In this document: positions 61,801-64,000 of the stretch, piece after piece | Layout of the letters: each line of letters begins with the position of its first letter | Numbering within the stretch: position 1 is the stretch's first letter | Assembly: GCA_026413225.1 (NCBI GenBank) | Contig: CM048557.1 | Span: 64,718,987-64,782,986 of the forward strand | DNA: 64,000 nucleotides | Reading direction: 5' to 3' | Origin: Otis tarda | Lineage: Eukaryota; Chordata; Aves; Otidiformes; Otididae | Notes under the pieces: model-generated | Told to the model about the DNA's origin: nothing | Seen by the model: only the letters and a program-made list of their open reading frames with translations | Database searches by the model: none | Program-made: the position numbers and the translations under genes

Positions 61801-63469
61801 GGAGCAAAGATCACATCCATGTTCAAAGCAGGGTCCCCAGAACTCATGGCATCGCTTTAGTCAACACATTCAAGACACTGAGGGTTGGCATTGCTGGAGG
61901 CTGGTATGCATGACTCCTCGTCAGATTGTTTTGGCCTGTGATCATTAAAACTGGAAGGTGAAGTAACAGGTAGAGGGAAAAAAGAAATCAGCTAAGTATT
62001 TCCCATCTCTGGAATATGGAAAGATGGGGGTTCGCAGGCTGGATGGGGTGTCTCTGCTGTCAGGAATAAAAGGGAAGAGCAGGTCAAGAGAGAGGGAGTC
62101 TGTGTCTGGAAAACACAGAGGAAACTGCTGCCAAATACTTTTAATTTATTCTCTTTTTTGTTGTTGTTGTTGTTCTTTTTTTGAACTGAAATCAGCCTTA
62201 GGCAAGGGATCGGAGGCAAGAAGCTCTGGGGATCTTGCTTCTGTTTTGCAGACAGCTGTACCTTTGAATTCCTGGGCTTTTCATATAAATTAGGGAGATA
62301 GGAATGATTATATTCAATCAGAACAGGAGCTCAACATCTCATCTCTGACAATAGTCAGTAACAAATGCTTTGGAACCAAGTATCAGAAATGGAAAGGGGA
62401 AAGGGAAGAGCAGTTGTCCCACACACAGCTGGCTTCTAGCCTGCAGTAGTTTAGGGTCTTCTGAAGACAATGTGCTGTATCCATATGGCTTCCGCAGTGA
62501 ACAGGCACTGTTTGTGCTGTTTTCCATGAGTTTGTTTAATCCTACCCACCACAACGTCACTAGTGAGGTGTCCTGCAGCACCATGAAGTCTCTTAGAAAA
62601 GTGGTTCCTTTGGCCTTGCTGTTGGGCAGTTTCTTCAGGCAGCATCAAGTCCAGATGTTATGGGATAAGTTGAATAACGGCTCCATGTTCACTTCATAAC
62701 TACCAAGGGCCCAATCTGTGTCCTCTCCTTTCTAGCTTCTTTCCAATACGTGCCTTACTCTCTTTGAATTGCCTATTTTTTGAAAACATAACACTGCATT
62801 TGGTACAAATATTTTGCTGCAGGAGAGAAAGCATTTGGTTTTGGAAGTGTCATTTAAATACACCCAGCGCAAATGTTTATAAATACATACCTGCACACAG
62901 ACACAGTGCTTGTCAAAACACATTCAAAGGATACCTAGGTTCTTTCGCGTATTACATACTCGGAGAGAAAATAACCGGCTATATTTAACCCAGATCCAAG
63001 CCCCGACTAAATTATTTTAAAGGTCAGTTAAAGAACAGAAAATCTCGCTAGCTAAGAGATAAAAAGCTCCCATTCATCTGCAATTCCAAGAGCTTTAACA
63101 GAACTAAAGCACAGAATGAGAAAGTGTAATTAAGTACAATTTCACATAAAAATCCTTGACAACTCCAAGTTTCTGTACCTGCCAAGACCTGAATTCAGAT
63201 GACTGCATTTGGCCTACAGCAGTTGATGGAAACTCCATCACTCACCGTGCTGATGTAGTTGTTTGGAAACCAACGGCTCTTGGCAGAGAAAATACATTTC
63301 AGCTTCTGTTGAATGACGGCACATGTGATGAGCAGAAGATGAGACAGACCAATCGCCAGTGCTCAAATTTGGATTATGTTTTGGCTGGTGCTTAAAGTTC
63401 AGGTCTGAGGCCAAGGGAAGGCTAGAATTCAGCCTGCAATGTAATCCTGAAATCACATGGACTCTTCTC
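58882..63469. other. Single-copy non-coding DNA
   Basis: A (GTT)5 microsatellite lies at 62160-62174, and a T11-type tract at about 61349-61360. No gene or repeat family is recognised. Confidence 0.5.
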
Positions 63470-63890
63470 CTCAGGTATTGGACTCGGTCGCAGAGACCCG
63501 GGGGTATGTTCTCCCTTGCGATCGCGAGTCTGTCAGTTTGGCAGGTGCGGCTGGGCTTGCTGCATTCCTGCTCTTTGGCCCCGCGTGAGTCAGTTCTGGA
63601 AAACTCTTATTTGACCACAACTGGAAAAGAAAGAGAGAAAGAAAACTGAGCCAAAATTCACAGATCAAATATGTAAGACGGGTTTGAACCACAAAGTCCA
63701 GTTTTCTGCCCCGACAGCCTGCATGTGCTCAGCTCAGAGATCCCGGTGCAGTCCCTGCAACAGCCGCAAACAGCCGAAGGAAGCACTCGCGGAGCTGAGA
63801 CCCCACTGCCATCGCCCAACCTGAGCCAGGCAGGCGAGAGCACTCCAACCAGGAGAGCAATGAACCCCGCTAGCCAAATCTCCGAAGAAA
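63470..63890. promoter_or_regulatory. CpG-rich patch at the right edge
   Basis: About 20 CpG occur in some 420 bp, a rough observed/expected near 0.6 by hand count, against very sparse CpG elsewhere. It contains the 8-bp palindrome GCGATCGC (63518-63525) and an AP-1 type TGAGTCA (63586-63592). Such patches usually mark promoters or first exons, so a gene start may lie here or just beyond the window. The direction is unclear. Confidence 0.4.
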
Positions 63891-63903
63891 CATTGGGATT
63901 CAT
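63658..63903 (-). other. Unrecognised 81-codon frame with hydrophobic N-terminus
   Basis: An ATG with A at -3 opens a minus-strand frame starting MNPNVSSE, followed by a hydrophobic run (IWLAGFIALLVGVLSPAWL) that could be a signal peptide or membrane segment. CTCAG/GTTGGG just after it is a possible but weak splice donor. A separate strong acceptor-like tract (TTTCTTTCTCTCTTTCTTTTCCAG) ends at 63621 on the same strand and is followed by about 49 open codons. I do not recognise the protein. It may be a first exon, or chance in CpG-rich DNA. Confidence 0.18.
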
Positions 63904-64000
63904 GCTTTCTAGCTGCTTGGAAAAGCTATTTCCAGAACTTAATGCCTTCCTTCAACCTCAGAACACCTCCTTGGGTAAACATAATCACCTTCCAGGTTTG

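Noticed and set aside
1..64000. CRISPR arrays, operons, phage or bacterial mobile systems
   Set aside because: No regularly spaced direct repeats, no dense coding, no Shine-Dalgarno-spaced genes. All repeats found are of vertebrate type.

Overview
The window looks like vertebrate, specifically bird, nuclear DNA. The evidence is its repeats: three 3'-end fragments of CR1 LINEs with the characteristic TTCTATGA-type tail, a very short CR1 tail stub, an older CR1-class copy, a solo LTR of a type common in birds, several MIR-like SINE relics, and long AT-leaning single-copy DNA with sparse CpG. The LTR and CR1 types suggest Neoaves rather than chicken, but this is from memory. I see no intact host protein-coding gene, tRNA, rRNA, CRISPR array, operon or bacterial feature. 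Nearly all open reading frames are chance frames of about 60-150 codons. The window is most simply intergenic or a large intron.

Layout. 1-4.4 kb: single-copy DNA with a 30-bp CR1 tail (469-498), a GC-richer CCAAT/TATA-like patch (600-990) and a MIR relic (3735-3812). 4.4-6 kb: a minus-strand CR1 split by a 616-bp solo LTR, then a near-palindromic repeat. 6-16.4 kb: mostly featureless, with a MIR relic and a probable hAT-type MITE (12.85-13.03 kb). 16.4-17 kb: a Z-DNA-prone stretch, a decayed C2H2 zinc-finger fragment and a trailing poly-A. 17-25.6 kb: single-copy DNA with a second palindromic repeat and a MIR relic. 25.6-26.5 kb: a promoter-like block (G-quadruplex motif, three CCAAT boxes, a YY1-like ATGGCGG) directly followed by a plus-strand CR1 whose ORF2 C-terminus is still open. 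31.8-32.6 kb: an old, decayed CR1. 33-50 kb: single-copy DNA with two or three more palindromic repeats. 51-57.5 kb: candidate regulatory DNA, a MIR-type relic, a 43-bp x 3 minisatellite, a G-rich tract and a perfect 14-bp palindrome. 58.2-58.9 kb: a minus-strand CR1 related to the 26-kb copy but inverted to it. 63.5-63.9 kb: a CpG-rich patch at the right edge that may be the start of a promoter or first exon.

No genes here work together as a system. The content is a layered record of retrotransposition and possible cis-regulatory DNA. The best leads are the inverted-repeat family at 5.9, 21.1, 37.5 and 40.1 kb, the zinc-finger relic with poly-A, the promoter-like block at 25.7 kb, the LTR-in-CR1 nest, and the CpG-rich right edge. 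All family assignments are by eye and from memory; no alignment or database search was run.
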